Positions 8,620 through 17,336 are shown, counted from the stretch's first letter. The stretch is DNA of 22,813 bases from Methanomassiliicoccales archaeon (GCA_028679935.1 JAJRAL010000145.1:1-22813), one strand, 5' to 3'. Numbers and translations: made by a program. The notes: generated by a model not told the origin, from the letters alone.

Positions 8620-9819
8620 CTAGCGCACGAAGTCTATGCCGTCATCGTCCTCCGGCCTGCCGCGGCCCGCCGGCGCGGGACCCGCCCCGACCTTTGGCCT
8701 GGGCTGCTCCGGGCCTCCGAGCCTGCTGGCACCATCGTTCTTGCCCATCATGTACTTCGATTGCGCTCCAGTCAGGATGAGGAGTATCTTGATCGTGCCC
8801 TCGATCTCGGGCTCGATCGAGCATCCCCAGATTATCCTGGCCCTCTCGGCGACGCTGCCTGTGACGATCTCGGCCGCCTTCTGCGCCTCTCCGACTGTCA
8901 TGTCCGGCCCGCCGACGACGCGTATCAGCGCGCCCGCGGCCTGCTTCAGGTTGATCTCGCCGAGTAGCGGACTGTGCAGCGCCTCGTTGACCGCCGTTTT
9001 GACGCGATCGTCGTCGTCCGTGGTCGCCTCGCCTATTCCAACGAAGGCCACTCCGCCTTCGTTCATTACCGTCATAATGTCCGCGTAGTCCAGGTTGACT
9101 AGGCCGGGCTTGGTGATGATCTCGGTCAGGCCCTTGATGGTCTGCATCAGGACCTCGTCCGCGACCTTGAAGGCCGCGTCGACCGGCAGCTTCGGCACGA
9201 GCTCGAGCAGTTTGTCGTTGGGGATGACGATGGTGGTGTCGCAGATGCGCCTGAGCTTGTCCAGGCCGGCCATCGCATTCTCCATCCGCACCGTCCCCTC
9301 TGCCTTGAATGGAAGAGTGACGACTCCAATGGTCAGGGCGCGTATCTGGTCCTTGGCTATCCTCGCAACGTAGTGCGCGGAACCGGTGCCTGTGCCTCCG
9401 CCCATTCCCGCCGTGACGAAAACGATGTTGGCTCCGTTGAGGAACTCCCTAATCTCCATGTCGTTCTCTCGCGCCGCCTGCTCCCCGACCTCTGGTATCG
9501 CGCCAGCACCCAGCCCGCGCGTCGCCGTCTTCCCGATGAGTATCTTCCTCGGGGCGCGGATGGTCAGCAGGTGCTTGGCATCGGTGTTGATGGCGCAGAG
9601 CTGCGCGCCGCTGATGCCCGCGTCGACACAGCGGTTGATAGTGTTCGAGCCGCCGCCTCCGCAGCCGACGATCTTGATGCAGACGTCGAGCTGCGACGCG
9701 ATTTTCCTCAGCTCGTCATCGACGGGCGAGTTGGCGGCCGGCGCTTGCTGGCCATTGGCCTGCTTCTCCTGGCTATCTTTGATGCTGGCTAGAGCATTCT
9801 TTACCAACGAACTTGGCAT
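8620..9819 (-). CDS. ftsZ: Cell-division GTPase FtsZ (archaeal, FtsZ2-leaning)
   Basis: A 399-residue tubulin-family GTPase that forms the division ring. Motifs are [13 protein letters not shown] (51-63), AINTD (76-80), the GTP signature GGGTGTGS (140-147), and the T7 loop NLDYAD (242-247) needed for hydrolysis across subunits. A proline- and glycine-rich linker leads to the acidic C-terminal peptide DDDGIDFVR, the likely docking site for partners. The N-terminus [12 protein letters not shown] resembles archaeal FtsZ2, whereas [14 protein letters not shown] is closer to FtsZ1, so the paralogue assignment is tentative. The start has AGAGGG 8 nt upstream and a TATA-like GATATAAATATT (9855-9866, read on the plus strand). 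The gene upstream on the same strand is an all-helical protein of unknown function. Confidence 0.95.
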   Translation of the reverse strand: MPSSLVKNALASIKDSQEKQANGQQAPAANSPVDDELRKIASQLDVCIKIVGCGGGGSNTINRCVDAGISGAQLCAINTDAKHLLTIRAPRKILIGKTATRGLGAGAIPEVGEQAARENDMEIREFLNGANIVFVTAGMGGGTGTGSAHYVARIAKDQIRALTIGVVTLPFKAEGTVRMENAMAGLDKLRRICDTTIVIPNDKLLELVPKLPVDAAFKVADEVLMQTIKGLTEIITKPGLVNLDYADIMTVMNEGGVAFVGIGEATTDDDDRVKTAVNEALHSPLLGEINLKQAAGALIRVVGGPDMTVGEAQKAAEIVTGSVAERARIIWGCSIEPEIEGTIKILLILTGAQSKYMMGKNDGASRLGGPEQPRPKVGAGPAPAGRGRPEDDDGIDFVR

Positions 9820-9912
9820 GAGTGCATCCCTCTGCTACAGAAACGCAAATCCTGGATATAAATATTGCGCGGAGCCAGCAAATTTCCGTGACTATCTGGC
9901 AACGGGGGCGCG
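9820..9912 (-). promoter_or_regulatory. ftsZ promoter and RBS
   Basis: On the minus strand AATATTTATATC (9855-9866) is a good archaeal TATA element. Transcription would start near 9835, giving a short leader that contains AGAGGG (9828-9833), 8 nt before the ATG at 9819. ftsZ can therefore be expressed independently of the gene upstream. Confidence 0.6.
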
Positions 9913-11064
9913 TCACCGGTCCGTCTGCCCCATGACCTTCAGAACAATCTCGGGCCAGGCGACGATGTGAACGCTCGGCTCCCTCTCGAAGGTGCGGAAG
10001 CGCCGCTGATAGATGTCCTCGGTGGCCTGTGGCATCACCCCTGAGGCGAGCCGCAATCCGACAAGGGCGAGGGTGTACGCGGTGACGAGGGCCGATTGGT
10101 CGCCCGCTTTCCTGCGCTCTTCCGAGGTCTGGAGATAAGGCACCGCTTCCCCCCTGACGAAATCGTCGACCCGGTTCAACGACTCCTCCTTCTCGCCCGA
10201 AACCAAGAGCGTCGTGACGTCCTGGACCACTGTCCCCAGACCAGAGAGCGCCCAGACGTCCGGTCCAGTGAGTTGGGTCGGCTCGAGCGAAGGCTTTGAC
10301 TTCAGGCCGGCCACCGCGCCCCGACAGAGAACGTCGAGATCCGCCCTCACCGCGGCCTCCAGCTTCCTCTGAACGACTATCTCCGAGGTCTCGTCGACGA
10401 ACCTACCCTTGCTGGCCTGGATCGCCCTCTTCAGTGGCTCCTCTATCCTCTCGTCATAGACGCCCATCCTGCTCAGGTCCGGCGCCATCTTCAGGACCTC
10501 TGACAGGTAGCCCCTGAGCATGTTCGCCGCGCGGAGGCGATGCTTGAGGTAGTCGAGCGACGTGCCGACGTCCATCAACGCCTCCATCACCTCACCATCG
10601 ACCAACGAGTCCTTCGAGCTCTCGATCAGCGCCTCGATGTCCGCCACCGGGATATCCTTGCTTCGCGCGATTGACACGAGAAGCGACGCGTTCTGATAGA
10701 ATGACGCGTAGGTGATGGCGCGGATGCCGATCTTCTCCTTGAGAAGCTCGATCGCATGGGTGTGCACCCCCTGATTCGGGTGGATCGCGGCATCGACCAC
10801 CGCTTTCATCCCCGAGCGCTCGTCGACTATCACTCGGAGGAGCCTCGCTGCGTCCTCCTTGGTCCGTCGGCTGCCCAGTGACATGTGCCTGAGGAGGACG
10901 ACGATGACTTCGTAGGGTTCCTCCCGGGCGAGCTCGATGATGCGCCCCTCTGCTCTCTCCCTTTCGAGGGGGAGACGCCGGATGATCGTGAAAGAGGAGT
11001 CCACGCGGTCTATCCGCCTTCGCCTCCTCGCCTCGGCCTTTACTACCGAATCCGTCCCCTGCAC
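9913..11064 (-). CDS. All-helical, HEAT-like protein of unknown function upstream of ftsZ
   Basis: A 383-residue soluble protein that I do not recognise. It has no signal peptide or membrane segment. After a basic N-terminal stretch (ARRRRRIDR) it appears almost wholly alpha-helical. Repeated hydrophobic helix pairs such as [37 protein letters not shown] and [15 protein letters not shown] resemble degenerate HEAT-type repeats, which would make it a protein-binding scaffold. The start is uncertain. GTG 11064 is chosen because CGTTTTAGC (11095-11103 on the minus strand) lies about 35 nt upstream and the preceding in-frame residues overlap this promoter; a start at 11142 would add 26 residues. 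It sits 93 nt upstream of ftsZ on the same strand and is divergent from the Roadblock gene. Confidence 0.75.
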   Translation of the reverse strand: MQGTDSVVKAEARRRRRIDRVDSSFTIIRRLPLERERAEGRIIELAREEPYEVIVVLLRHMSLGSRRTKEDAARLLRVIVDERSGMKAVVDAAIHPNQGVHTHAIELLKEKIGIRAITYASFYQNASLLVSIARSKDIPVADIEALIESSKDSLVDGEVMEALMDVGTSLDYLKHRLRAANMLRGYLSEVLKMAPDLSRMGVYDERIEEPLKRAIQASKGRFVDETSEIVVQRKLEAAVRADLDVLCRGAVAGLKSKPSLEPTQLTGPDVWALSGLGTVVQDVTTLLVSGEKEESLNRVDDFVRGEAVPYLQTSEERRKAGDQSALVTAYTLALVGLRLASGVMPQATEDIYQRRFRTFEREPSVHIVAWPEIVLKVMGQTDR

Positions 11065-11219
11065 CCCCGAGCCAGACAGAGATAGGACGCATCCGCTAAA
11101 ACGTTTTCCGCTCAGTTCGCCAACTGCGGAGCCGGCCAACATTCCGCCATTCAGGTCAAAAGCTATTTATGCGAACCCATTGATTGTTGCACGGAACCAG
11201 CCAGGAGGAGCGCTGGCGA
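11065..11219. promoter_or_regulatory. Divergent promoter region of the helical protein and the Roadblock gene
   Basis: On the plus strand GCTATTTATG at 11162-11171 is a TATA-like box. It would place a start site near 11192 and a leader of about 28 nt that contains a strong Shine-Dalgarno AGGAGGAG at 11203-11210, 9 nt before ATG 11220. On the minus strand CGTTTTAGC at 11095-11103 is the likely box of the leftward gene. The strong SD is unusual among the mostly leaderless genes here. Confidence 0.55.
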
Positions 11220-11579
11220 ATGGCTGAGATCGCACAGGCGAGGAACGTTCTAGAGGAGATAAAGCACCTAGAGCACGTGAAGGACGTCTCTCTCGTATCC
11301 CGCGGAGGCATGTACGTTCTGGGGGAACCTCCACGAGGTGTGCATCAGGAGACGTACGCCGCGATGTCGGGCATCATGATAGGCGCCGCGGAGACGACGG
11401 CGGCTGAGATGAAGGACAACCTCCGGCACGTCCAGGTGCGCCTGACCGAGAAGGATCTGCTCCTAGTGGCGGCGAGCAGCCGCTACATCCTCGCGATCAC
11501 CACCGACGGCAAGTCCGAAGTAGAGAAGACGGTGAAGGCGATCCAAGAGCTTCTCTCGAAATCGGAAATGGGTCTCTGA
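11220..11579 (+). CDS. Roadblock/LC7-domain protein (MglB-like fold)
   Basis: A 119-residue single-domain protein with the Roadblock/LC7 alternation of helices and strands. An N-terminal helix (ARNVLEEIKHLEHV) is followed by strand segments DVSLVSRGGMYVLG, the long helix around TYAAMSGIMIGAAETTAAEM, then HVQVRLTEKDLLLVAAS, YILAITTD and a C-terminal helix. Such proteins, including bacterial MglB, commonly dimerise and regulate small Ras-like GTPases, but no such GTPase lies in this window. The ATG is fixed by a strong AGGAGGAG 9 nt upstream. It diverges from the helical protein upstream of ftsZ, and its end is 3 nt from the end of a convergent PHP gene. Confidence 0.82.
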   Translation: MAEIAQARNVLEEIKHLEHVKDVSLVSRGGMYVLGEPPRGVHQETYAAMSGIMIGAAETTAAEMKDNLRHVQVRLTEKDLLLVAASSRYILAITTDGKSEVEKTVKAIQELLSKSEMGL

Positions 11580-11582
11580 ACC

Positions 11583-12245
11583 TCAGATCTTCCTGAAACC
11601 TCGGCCGGCCCAGTTGCCCATGACCTTCGTCGCGAAGGCGATGCTCTGCTTCCTCCCGCGGCTCCTGCCCTCGACGCTCGAGCGGTTCTCGCGTACGCTC
11701 CGGATCACGTCGTCGGCGTCGGAACAGTCGACAGAGATGATGGTCAGACCGCGACCGACGTTCTCGGCGCGATGGGCGTCAGATCCACCGGTGATCGGCA
11801 ACCCAAGGGAATCGGCCAGGTCCACGGCTTTCGCGTTGCCCTTCGAGGTGCTGCGCGCGTTCATCCCTTCAATGGCGTCGAAGCGGTTCGCCTTGATGAC
11901 GTCCTCACCGAGCCCGGTTCTCATCCTGTATGGGTGAGCCGCTACGGCCATGCCTCCTTGCGAATGAATGCGGTCGATCGTCTCGGCGACCGAGAGGCCG
12001 CGCTCGATCTCATCGGCGATGTCATAGGCCAGCATGTGGCCGTCCTCCGTCGTGACCTCCATCGCCGGGACGACGATCAGGCCCTCCGGGGCGAGCTTCA
12101 TGGCCTCCCGGCTGCCCGACAACGAATTGTGGTCGGCGATCGCCACGGCCCTTATCCCGAGGCGCCTGCAGGCCTCGACGATCCCCTTGACCGATTGGCG
12201 GTTATCCTCTGAATGCCTCGAGTGCACGTGCAGGTCCGCCTTCAT
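11583..12245 (-). CDS. PHP-domain metal-dependent phosphoesterase
   Basis: A 220-residue PHP-superfamily hydrolase with the full trinuclear metal set visible: H6xH8 in ADLHVHS, D38-H39 in IADHNS, E63, H70 in EDGHML, H104 in AAHPYR, and D156/H158 in GGSDAH. Family members cleave small phosphate esters or nucleotides such as pAp and histidinol phosphate; the substrate is not evident here. The C-terminal 40 residues are basic (RSRGRKQ). Its ATG overlaps the metG TGA by 4 nt, so it is translationally coupled to MetRS. That suggests a housekeeping link to aminoacylation by-products, but this is only inference. The convergent Roadblock gene ends 3 nt away. Confidence 0.88.
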   Translation of the reverse strand: MKADLHVHSRHSEDNRQSVKGIVEACRRLGIRAVAIADHNSLSGSREAMKLAPEGLIVVPAMEVTTEDGHMLAYDIADEIERGLSVAETIDRIHSQGGMAVAAHPYRMRTGLGEDVIKANRFDAIEGMNARSTSKGNAKAVDLADSLGLPITGGSDAHRAENVGRGLTIISVDCSDADDVIRSVRENRSSVEGRSRGRKQSIAFATKVMGNWAGRGFRKI

Positions 12246-14455
12246 CTGACCTGCGCTCCGTCCGCGATGTCTCCGCCATCGACCGTGATCGGCGAGCCCT
12301 TGCTCGTCCTGAGCGGCAGGGCCGCGTTCGCGTCCGGGGATGGCAGGAAGACGGCGATCCTGCCTTTGATCTGCGCCGCATCGGGGGACTTCAGCTCGAC
12401 CTCTCTGCCGATGTTCACTTTGCCGCCGGATGCTGCGCCGACGCGCAGGGTGAGCTTCTGGAAGTCCGAGATCGAGACCTCCTTCTCGCTCTGCGGAAGG
12501 CCGCTGTCCACCGCATCCCCGGGCTCCGAGTCACCGGACGGCGTGAGCACCTTCACCTTGCCCTCGGCCTCGGCGGCGAGGAGCATCCCCATCGATTCCA
12601 CGCCGCGCAGCTTCGCGTGTTGCAGGTTCGTGATCACGACTACCTTCTTGCCTTTGAGCTCCTCGCCTGGATAGTGCGCCTTCAGTCCGGCGACGAGTGT
12701 TATCTTCTCGCCGACGTCGACCTCGAGGACGAGCAGCTTCTCCGCGTTAGGGTGAGGCTTGACATCAAGCACCTGGCCGACCTTGAGATTCAGCGTCTCC
12801 AGCATCTTGAACTCCTCTCCCTTGCTCTCGATCGCCATCTTGGCGAACAGCGGCTTGGGCTCAGGAAGCACCGCTCCATCGGATAGCGCCGTCTCCATCC
12901 AATCCCATCCCCTCGGATAGATGCCCTCGGTCATGCCCAGCTGCGCCCAGAGCTTCTCCGACGAACCGGGCAGGAAGGGATGGCTCATGATGGCCAGGGC
13001 CTTGACTATCTCCAGGTTGAGCCGCAGCGCGGAGCCGCACTTCGCCTTGTCGCTCTTTAGGAGCGTCCACGGCGCCATCCTGTCGAAGAACTGGTTTCCG
13101 AACTGGGCCAGGTCCATGACCGCCTTCAGGGCCAGCTTGAACTGGCAGGCGGAGAGTGAGGCATCGACCTGCCTCCTGCACTCCAGGATCGCCCCTCTGA
13201 CCTCCTGTGACTCGGAGCCCATGCCCTCGAGCTCCGGCACCTTCCCGAAGTTGCGGAATGTGAAGCTGAGCACCCGGTGGTAATAGTTGCCGAGAGTGGC
13301 CACGAGCTCGTTGTTGACCTTCGCCTCGAAATCGTCGAGCGAGAAATCCGTGTCCCGGTTCTCAGGCATGTTGGATGCCAGGTAGTAGCGGATGAGGTCC
13401 GCATCGAAATGGCTGACGAGGGACGGCACGTCGACGCCGACTCCCCTGCTCTTCGAGAACGCCTCCCCCTTGAAGGTGAGGTACTCGTTCGCTGGGACGT
13501 CGTAGGGCAGGTTGAGCCCCCCGTAGCCCATGAGGATCGCTGGCCAGATTATGGTGTGGAACGGGATGTTGTCCTTGCCGAGGAAGTAATAGCCTTTGGC
13601 GGCCGGGTCAGTCCAGAAGTCCTTCCAGCGGTCTGGCTCGCCCTTCAGTTTGGCCCACTCCTTCGAAGCGGACAGATAGCCGATCACGGCCTCGAACCAG
13701 ACGTAGATCACCTTGCCCCCCCAGCCCTCCAGGGGCACCGGCACGCCCCAGCTCATGTCCCGGGTGATCGCCCGGTCCTTGAGACCCGCCTCGAGCCAGT
13801 TCTTGGTGAACAATCTGACGTTCGACCTCCAGTATCCCTTGTCCTCGATGTACGCGAGCAAGGGCTCCTGGAACGAGCTGAGCCTTAAGAAGAAGTGCTC
13901 CGTCTCCCTAAGTTCCGGCTCCATGCCGCAGCGCGTGCACCTCACTCCCTTCAGCTCGCCGACCTCGTAGGTGGCACCGCACTTCTCGCACTGGTCGCCC
14001 CTCGCCCTCTCGTTCCCGCACCGACTGCATGTCCCTTCGACATAGCGATCCGGCAGGAACTTGTCGCAGTTCGGGCAGAAGTACTGAAGCGTCTCCTTCT
14101 TGTAGAGATAGCCGTGTTCGAGCAGTGTCCTGAAGACGTCATCGACGACCTCGAAATGATTCGGGTTGTGCGTCTTGGTGAACAGGTCGAACTGGATGCG
14201 CAGGTCTGCGATGGCCTTGGAGTTGATCGCGTGGTACCTTTCCGCGATCACCTCTGGACTGACACCCTCCTTATCTGCTTTGACGGTGACCGGCGTACCA
14301 TGCTGGTCAGATCCCGAGACCATCAAGACCTCGTCGCCCTTGAGGCGGTGGTATCGCGCGAATATGTCCGGGGCCAGCAGCGACCCCGCCACGTGCCCCA
14401 GGTGAAGCGCGCCGTTCGCATAGGGCCAGGCGACGCAGACCAGTATCCTTGCCAT
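12242..14455 (-). CDS. metG: Methionyl-tRNA synthetase with EMAP-like C-terminal domain
   Basis: A 737-residue class I synthetase charging tRNA-Met. Motifs are HLGH at 18-21 and the KMSKS equivalent FSKSR at 333-337, with the Lys at 335. The zinc knuckle region (about 127-180) has four CxxC pairs: CPNC, CSRC, CEKC and CTRC. The anticodon-binding helical domain spans roughly 370-530. An EMAP-II/Arc1p-like OB-fold follows from about 548 (LNLKVGQVLDVKPHPNAEKL). About 75 further residues, starting ISDFQKLTLRVG, look like the beginning of a second, degenerate copy. The start has a TATA-like GGTTAAATCA (14484-14493) about 33 nt upstream on the minus strand. It heads a two-gene unit with the PHP gene, coupled by ATGA. 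Confidence 0.96.
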   Translation of the reverse strand: MARILVCVAWPYANGALHLGHVAGSLLAPDIFARYHRLKGDEVLMVSGSDQHGTPVTVKADKEGVSPEVIAERYHAINSKAIADLRIQFDLFTKTHNPNHFEVVDDVFRTLLEHGYLYKKETLQYFCPNCDKFLPDRYVEGTCSRCGNERARGDQCEKCGATYEVGELKGVRCTRCGMEPELRETEHFFLRLSSFQEPLLAYIEDKGYWRSNVRLFTKNWLEAGLKDRAITRDMSWGVPVPLEGWGGKVIYVWFEAVIGYLSASKEWAKLKGEPDRWKDFWTDPAAKGYYFLGKDNIPFHTIIWPAILMGYGGLNLPYDVPANEYLTFKGEAFSKSRGVGVDVPSLVSHFDADLIRYYLASNMPENRDTDFSLDDFEAKVNNELVATLGNYYHRVLSFTFRNFGKVPELEGMGSESQEVRGAILECRRQVDASLSACQFKLALKAVMDLAQFGNQFFDRMAPWTLLKSDKAKCGSALRLNLEIVKALAIMSHPFLPGSSEKLWAQLGMTEGIYPRGWDWMETALSDGAVLPEPKPLFAKMAIESKGEEFKMLETLNLKVGQVLDVKPHPNAEKLLVLEVDVGEKITLVAGLKAHYPGEELKGKKVVVITNLQHAKLRGVESMGMLLAAEAEGKVKVLTPSGDSEPGDAVDSGLPQSEKEVSISDFQKLTLRVGAASGGKVNIGREVELKSPDAAQIKGRIAVFLPSPDANAALPLRTSKGSPITVDGGDIADGAQVR

Positions 14456-14584
14456 CGGTATCGGGCTGCAAATGGCGCAGCTATGATTTAACCCTTGACG
14501 CCTGCTGGAACGTGCCCCGGGCCGCGCTCGACCGCGGACAAGAATGCATCACCTTTTTAAAGCGGGTCATTATTGCTCAGCCAA
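14456..14584. promoter_or_regulatory. Divergent promoters metG / ABCE1
   Basis: On the plus strand CTTTTTAAAG at 14553-14562 is centred about 28 nt before the ABCE1 ATG at 14585, with no RBS, so the transcript is probably leaderless. On the minus strand GGTTAAATCA at 14484-14493 serves metG. Confidence 0.6.
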
Positions 14585-16357
14585 ATGCGCATCGCGGTTC
14601 TCCTGAGGGATAGGTGCCAGCCAAAGAAGTGCAACACCGAGTGCCTCAAATACTGCCCCAAGGTCCGGACCGGCATCCAGACCGTCGTCATCGGGGAGAA
14701 GGGCAAGCCAGAGATAGTGGAGGAGCTCTGCGCGGGCTGCGGCATCTGCGTCCACAAGTGTCCGTTCGAAGCCATCAAGATCATCGGGCTGCCGGACGAG
14801 CTCGAAGGAGAGATCGTCCACCAGTACGGGCTGAACGGGTTCCGCCTCTACCGACTGCCGGTCCCGAAGGTCGGGTTGGTGACCGGCGTTCTCGGGCCGA
14901 ACGGAATAGGAAAATCGACCTCGTTCCGCCTCCTCTCGGGCCAGGAGACACCGAACCTCGGCAGATACGAATCGCCGCCGACGAAGGAGGAGGTCCTGGA
15001 GCGGTACGCTGGAACCGAGCTCAAGGAATTCCTGGAAAAGGTCTATAAGGGGAAGACAGTCACCGCCCTCAAACCCCAGTACGTCGACAAGCTGCCTGCC
15101 CGGCATAAGGGCGTCGTTCGCGAGCTGCTCGACAACGTGGCGGAAAGGATGAGCGTGAAGGAGGCAGCGGAGCTGCTCGAACTGACTGAGGTCGTGGACC
15201 GGCCGCTCACCGAGCTCTCGGGAGGGGAACTGCAGCGGGTCGCGATCGCCGCGACGATTCTCAAGGACGCCGATGTCTATTTCTTCGACGAGCCATCGTC
15301 CTACCTGGATATCTATCAGAGGATCAAGGTGGCGAGGATCATCCAATCGCTGGCTGAGCACAAACAGGTGCTGGTCATCGAGCACGATCTTGCCGTGCTC
15401 GACTTCCTTGCCGACAACGTCTACCTCGTCTATGGAAGCGAAGGAGCGTTCGGGGTCTATGCCCAACCTAGGCAGGTGAGGGTGGGGATCAACACCTACC
15501 TTGACGGCTACATGAAGGAGGAGAACATCAGGTTCAGGGAGAGAGCGATCGAATTCGAGGATCGTCCGCCCCGCAGCCAGTGGCAGGCGGTGTCCCTTCT
15601 GGAGTATGATGCGCTCGAGTGCGCTTATCCTTCCTTCAGATTGAGAGTGGAAGCGGGCGGCATCAGGATCGGGGAATCGGTCGGCGTCGTAGGCCCCAAC
15701 GCAATCGGCAAGACGACGTTCGTGAAGATGCTCGCCGGCGTCATCCCACCTACCAGCGGCTCGCTGGCCAACAAGATCGCAGTGAGCTACAAGCCGCAGT
15801 ACATCAACCCTGAGTCGGAGGGGACGGTAACCGAGTTGTTCTACACCACTGTCAAGGATTTCTTCACATCGGGATTCTTCGAAACGGAGATCGCACACCC
15901 CCTGACGCTCAAACCGCTCTACGAGAAGAACGTCACCGAGCTCTCCGGCGGCGAGCTGCAGAGGGTGGCCATCGCCCTCTGTCTGTCAAGAGAGGCCGAC
16001 GTCTACCTTCTGGACGAGCCCTCGGCGTACCTCGATTCGAACCAGCGCATGGAGACGGCGAAGACGATCAGGAGGGTCATGGAGAAGCGCGGGAGGAGCG
16101 CCCTCGTCGTCGACCACGACATCTACTTCCTAGACATGGTCTCGGACTCGATGATGGTCTTCTCCGGGATACCTGGCAAGGAAGGACTGGGAAAGGGTCC
16201 GTTCGAGATGAGGCAGGGCATGAACATGTTCCTCAAGGCGGTGGACATCACCTTCCGCCGCGACAACGACACGAACCGGCCACGCATCAACAAGACCGGT
16301 TCCAGGCTCGACCGGGAGCAGAAGGAGCGCGGCGAGTATTACTACTCGAGCGAATGA
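14585..16357 (+). CDS. Ribosome recycling ATPase ABCE1 (RNase L inhibitor homologue)
   Basis: A 590-residue twin-ATPase protein, the standard ABCE1 length. The N-terminal 60 residues carry two 4Fe-4S cysteine sets: C11/C16/C20/C24, and C49/C52/C55/C59 in CAGCGICVHKCP. The first ATPase has Walker A GPNGIGKST (104-112), signature LSGGE from 211, and Walker B with DEPSSYLD. The second has GPNAIGKTT (370-378), signature LSGGE from 453, and DEPSAYLD. ABCE1 splits the 70S-type archaeal ribosome after termination together with aRF1/Pelota. ATG 14585 is chosen over an in-frame TTG at 14573 because family members begin MRIAVLLRDRC and the TATA box fits. It diverges from metG. A second PHP gene starts 68 nt after its stop. 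Confidence 0.97.
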   Translation: MRIAVLLRDRCQPKKCNTECLKYCPKVRTGIQTVVIGEKGKPEIVEELCAGCGICVHKCPFEAIKIIGLPDELEGEIVHQYGLNGFRLYRLPVPKVGLVTGVLGPNGIGKSTSFRLLSGQETPNLGRYESPPTKEEVLERYAGTELKEFLEKVYKGKTVTALKPQYVDKLPARHKGVVRELLDNVAERMSVKEAAELLELTEVVDRPLTELSGGELQRVAIAATILKDADVYFFDEPSSYLDIYQRIKVARIIQSLAEHKQVLVIEHDLAVLDFLADNVYLVYGSEGAFGVYAQPRQVRVGINTYLDGYMKEENIRFRERAIEFEDRPPRSQWQAVSLLEYDALECAYPSFRLRVEAGGIRIGESVGVVGPNAIGKTTFVKMLAGVIPPTSGSLANKIAVSYKPQYINPESEGTVTELFYTTVKDFFTSGFFETEIAHPLTLKPLYEKNVTELSGGELQRVAIALCLSREADVYLLDEPSAYLDSNQRMETAKTIRRVMEKRGRSALVVDHDIYFLDMVSDSMMVFSGIPGKEGLGKGPFEMRQGMNMFLKAVDITFRRDNDTNRPRINKTGSRLDREQKERGEYYYSSE

Positions 16358-16425
16358 ACGACGAATTCCGATGGCGACCTCGGCCGGCGAATCTTTTTAA
16401 CGTGGCAGCCTTTTTGGTCAGGTCG
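16358..16425 (+). promoter_or_regulatory. Promoter of the second PHP gene
   Basis: CTTTTTAA at 16393-16400 is centred about 30 nt before ATG 16426 with no RBS. This supports a leaderless start there and not the upstream in-frame ATG at 16354, which overlaps the ABCE1 stop. Confidence 0.5.
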
Positions 16426-17328
16426 ATGCCGAGCAGGGCCGACCTACACGTTCACAGCAAATACTCGGGCCTGGCCCGGCTCCTTTTCGTAAGGTTCCCG
16501 GAATCGATCAGCGAGCCCCGGGACATCGTGAAGCAGGCGAACCGCAATGGCATGAGTGTCGTCTGCGTCACCGATCACAATACGACCCTCGGTGGTGTGA
16601 AAGCGAGAGCGTACGCAAAGGAGTTCCCTGGCACCGAGGTGGTGGTGGGGGAGGAGGTCGGCACCAAGGACGGGGAGATCATCGGCCTCTTCCTGAACGA
16701 GGATATCCCGAGGGACCTTTCGGCAGAGGAGACGGTCGAGAGAATCCGCGAGCAGGGTGGCCTCTCCATCGCGCCGCATCCCTTCAGCATGCACGTCTCG
16801 GCCCTTGGCCTGAAGGTGGACGAGCTGGACCTGGACGGGCTCGAGGTGATCAATGCGGGCCACGTGGACGGCTATGCGAACCGCAAGGCGGATGAGCACA
16901 GCCGCGCGGGCAGATGGGCCCGCATAGGCGGAAGCGACTCGCACGCGCTCAACACCATCGGTTGCGCGTACACGGCGTTCGAGGGCAATTCCGCCGAAGA
17001 CCTCAGGCGCGAGGTGCTCGCCAAGCGGACGGAAGCGGCGGGCGACAGGCAACCGATGATCAAGGTCATCGGTTGGAGCGTAGGCGTGATCGCCGCCTCC
17101 GACAGGGTCATCCTGCGTTCCTTGGTAGGGATCAAGGAGATCGACGACAACCCCGCTTGGGAGAAGGTGGAGTACATGAGGCTGGACAAGAGGCTCCTCG
17201 CCCTCGCTGGCTCGTTCATCTACTTCCTGCCGCCGTTCCCGTTCGTCGCTGAGATAGTCGGCGAGTGGAGGCTCCGGGTCATGAACAGCGTCCCGGTGCA
17301 CGAGGAGAACGTCGGCGGGCTGATCTGA
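16426..17328 (+). CDS. PHP-domain phosphoesterase with a C-terminal extension
   Basis: A 300-residue PHP protein. Metal ligands are H8xH10 in ADLHVHS, D50-H51 in VTDHNT, E77, H118 in APHPFS, and D171/H173 in GGSDSH. Where the first PHP protein of this window has EDGHML, this one has KDGEII, so the His is replaced by Glu. A long insertion follows the HxH motif. The last 90 residues hold two hydrophobic stretches (MIKVIGWSVGVIAA and LALAGSFIYFLPPFPFV) that may be amphipathic or membrane-associated. An ATG at 16354 would add 24 residues and overlap the ABCE1 stop, but the promoter and the usual PHP N-terminus favour 16426. The substrate is unknown. Confidence 0.85.
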   Translation: MPSRADLHVHSKYSGLARLLFVRFPESISEPRDIVKQANRNGMSVVCVTDHNTTLGGVKARAYAKEFPGTEVVVGEEVGTKDGEIIGLFLNEDIPRDLSAEETVERIREQGGLSIAPHPFSMHVSALGLKVDELDLDGLEVINAGHVDGYANRKADEHSRAGRWARIGGSDSHALNTIGCAYTAFEGNSAEDLRREVLAKRTEAAGDRQPMIKVIGWSVGVIAASDRVILRSLVGIKEIDDNPAWEKVEYMRLDKRLLALAGSFIYFLPPFPFVAEIVGEWRLRVMNSVPVHEENVGGLI

Positions 17329-17336
17329 TCAGCCCG
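17316..17336. terminator. 21-nt perfect palindrome spanning both stop codons of convergent genes
   Basis: The arms CGGGCTGATC (17316-17325) and GATCAGCCCG (17327-17336) are exact reverse complements around a single T. The stops of the PHP gene (17326-17328) and of the flavoenzyme (minus strand, 17331-17329) abut inside it. A hairpin could form in either transcript, so a bidirectional 3'-end signal is plausible. A protein-binding site is the alternative. Confidence 0.5.

Noticed and set aside
9386..9970. Long plus-strand frame of 194 codons opposite ftsZ
   Set aside because: Antisense shadow of a GC-rich gene; Ser/Pro/Ala-rich, with no RBS or promoter.
11575..11587. TCTGA-ACC-TCAGA inverted repeat at the Roadblock/PHP junction
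   Set aside because: Only 5 bp, and it follows largely from two facing TGA stop codons 3 nt apart.
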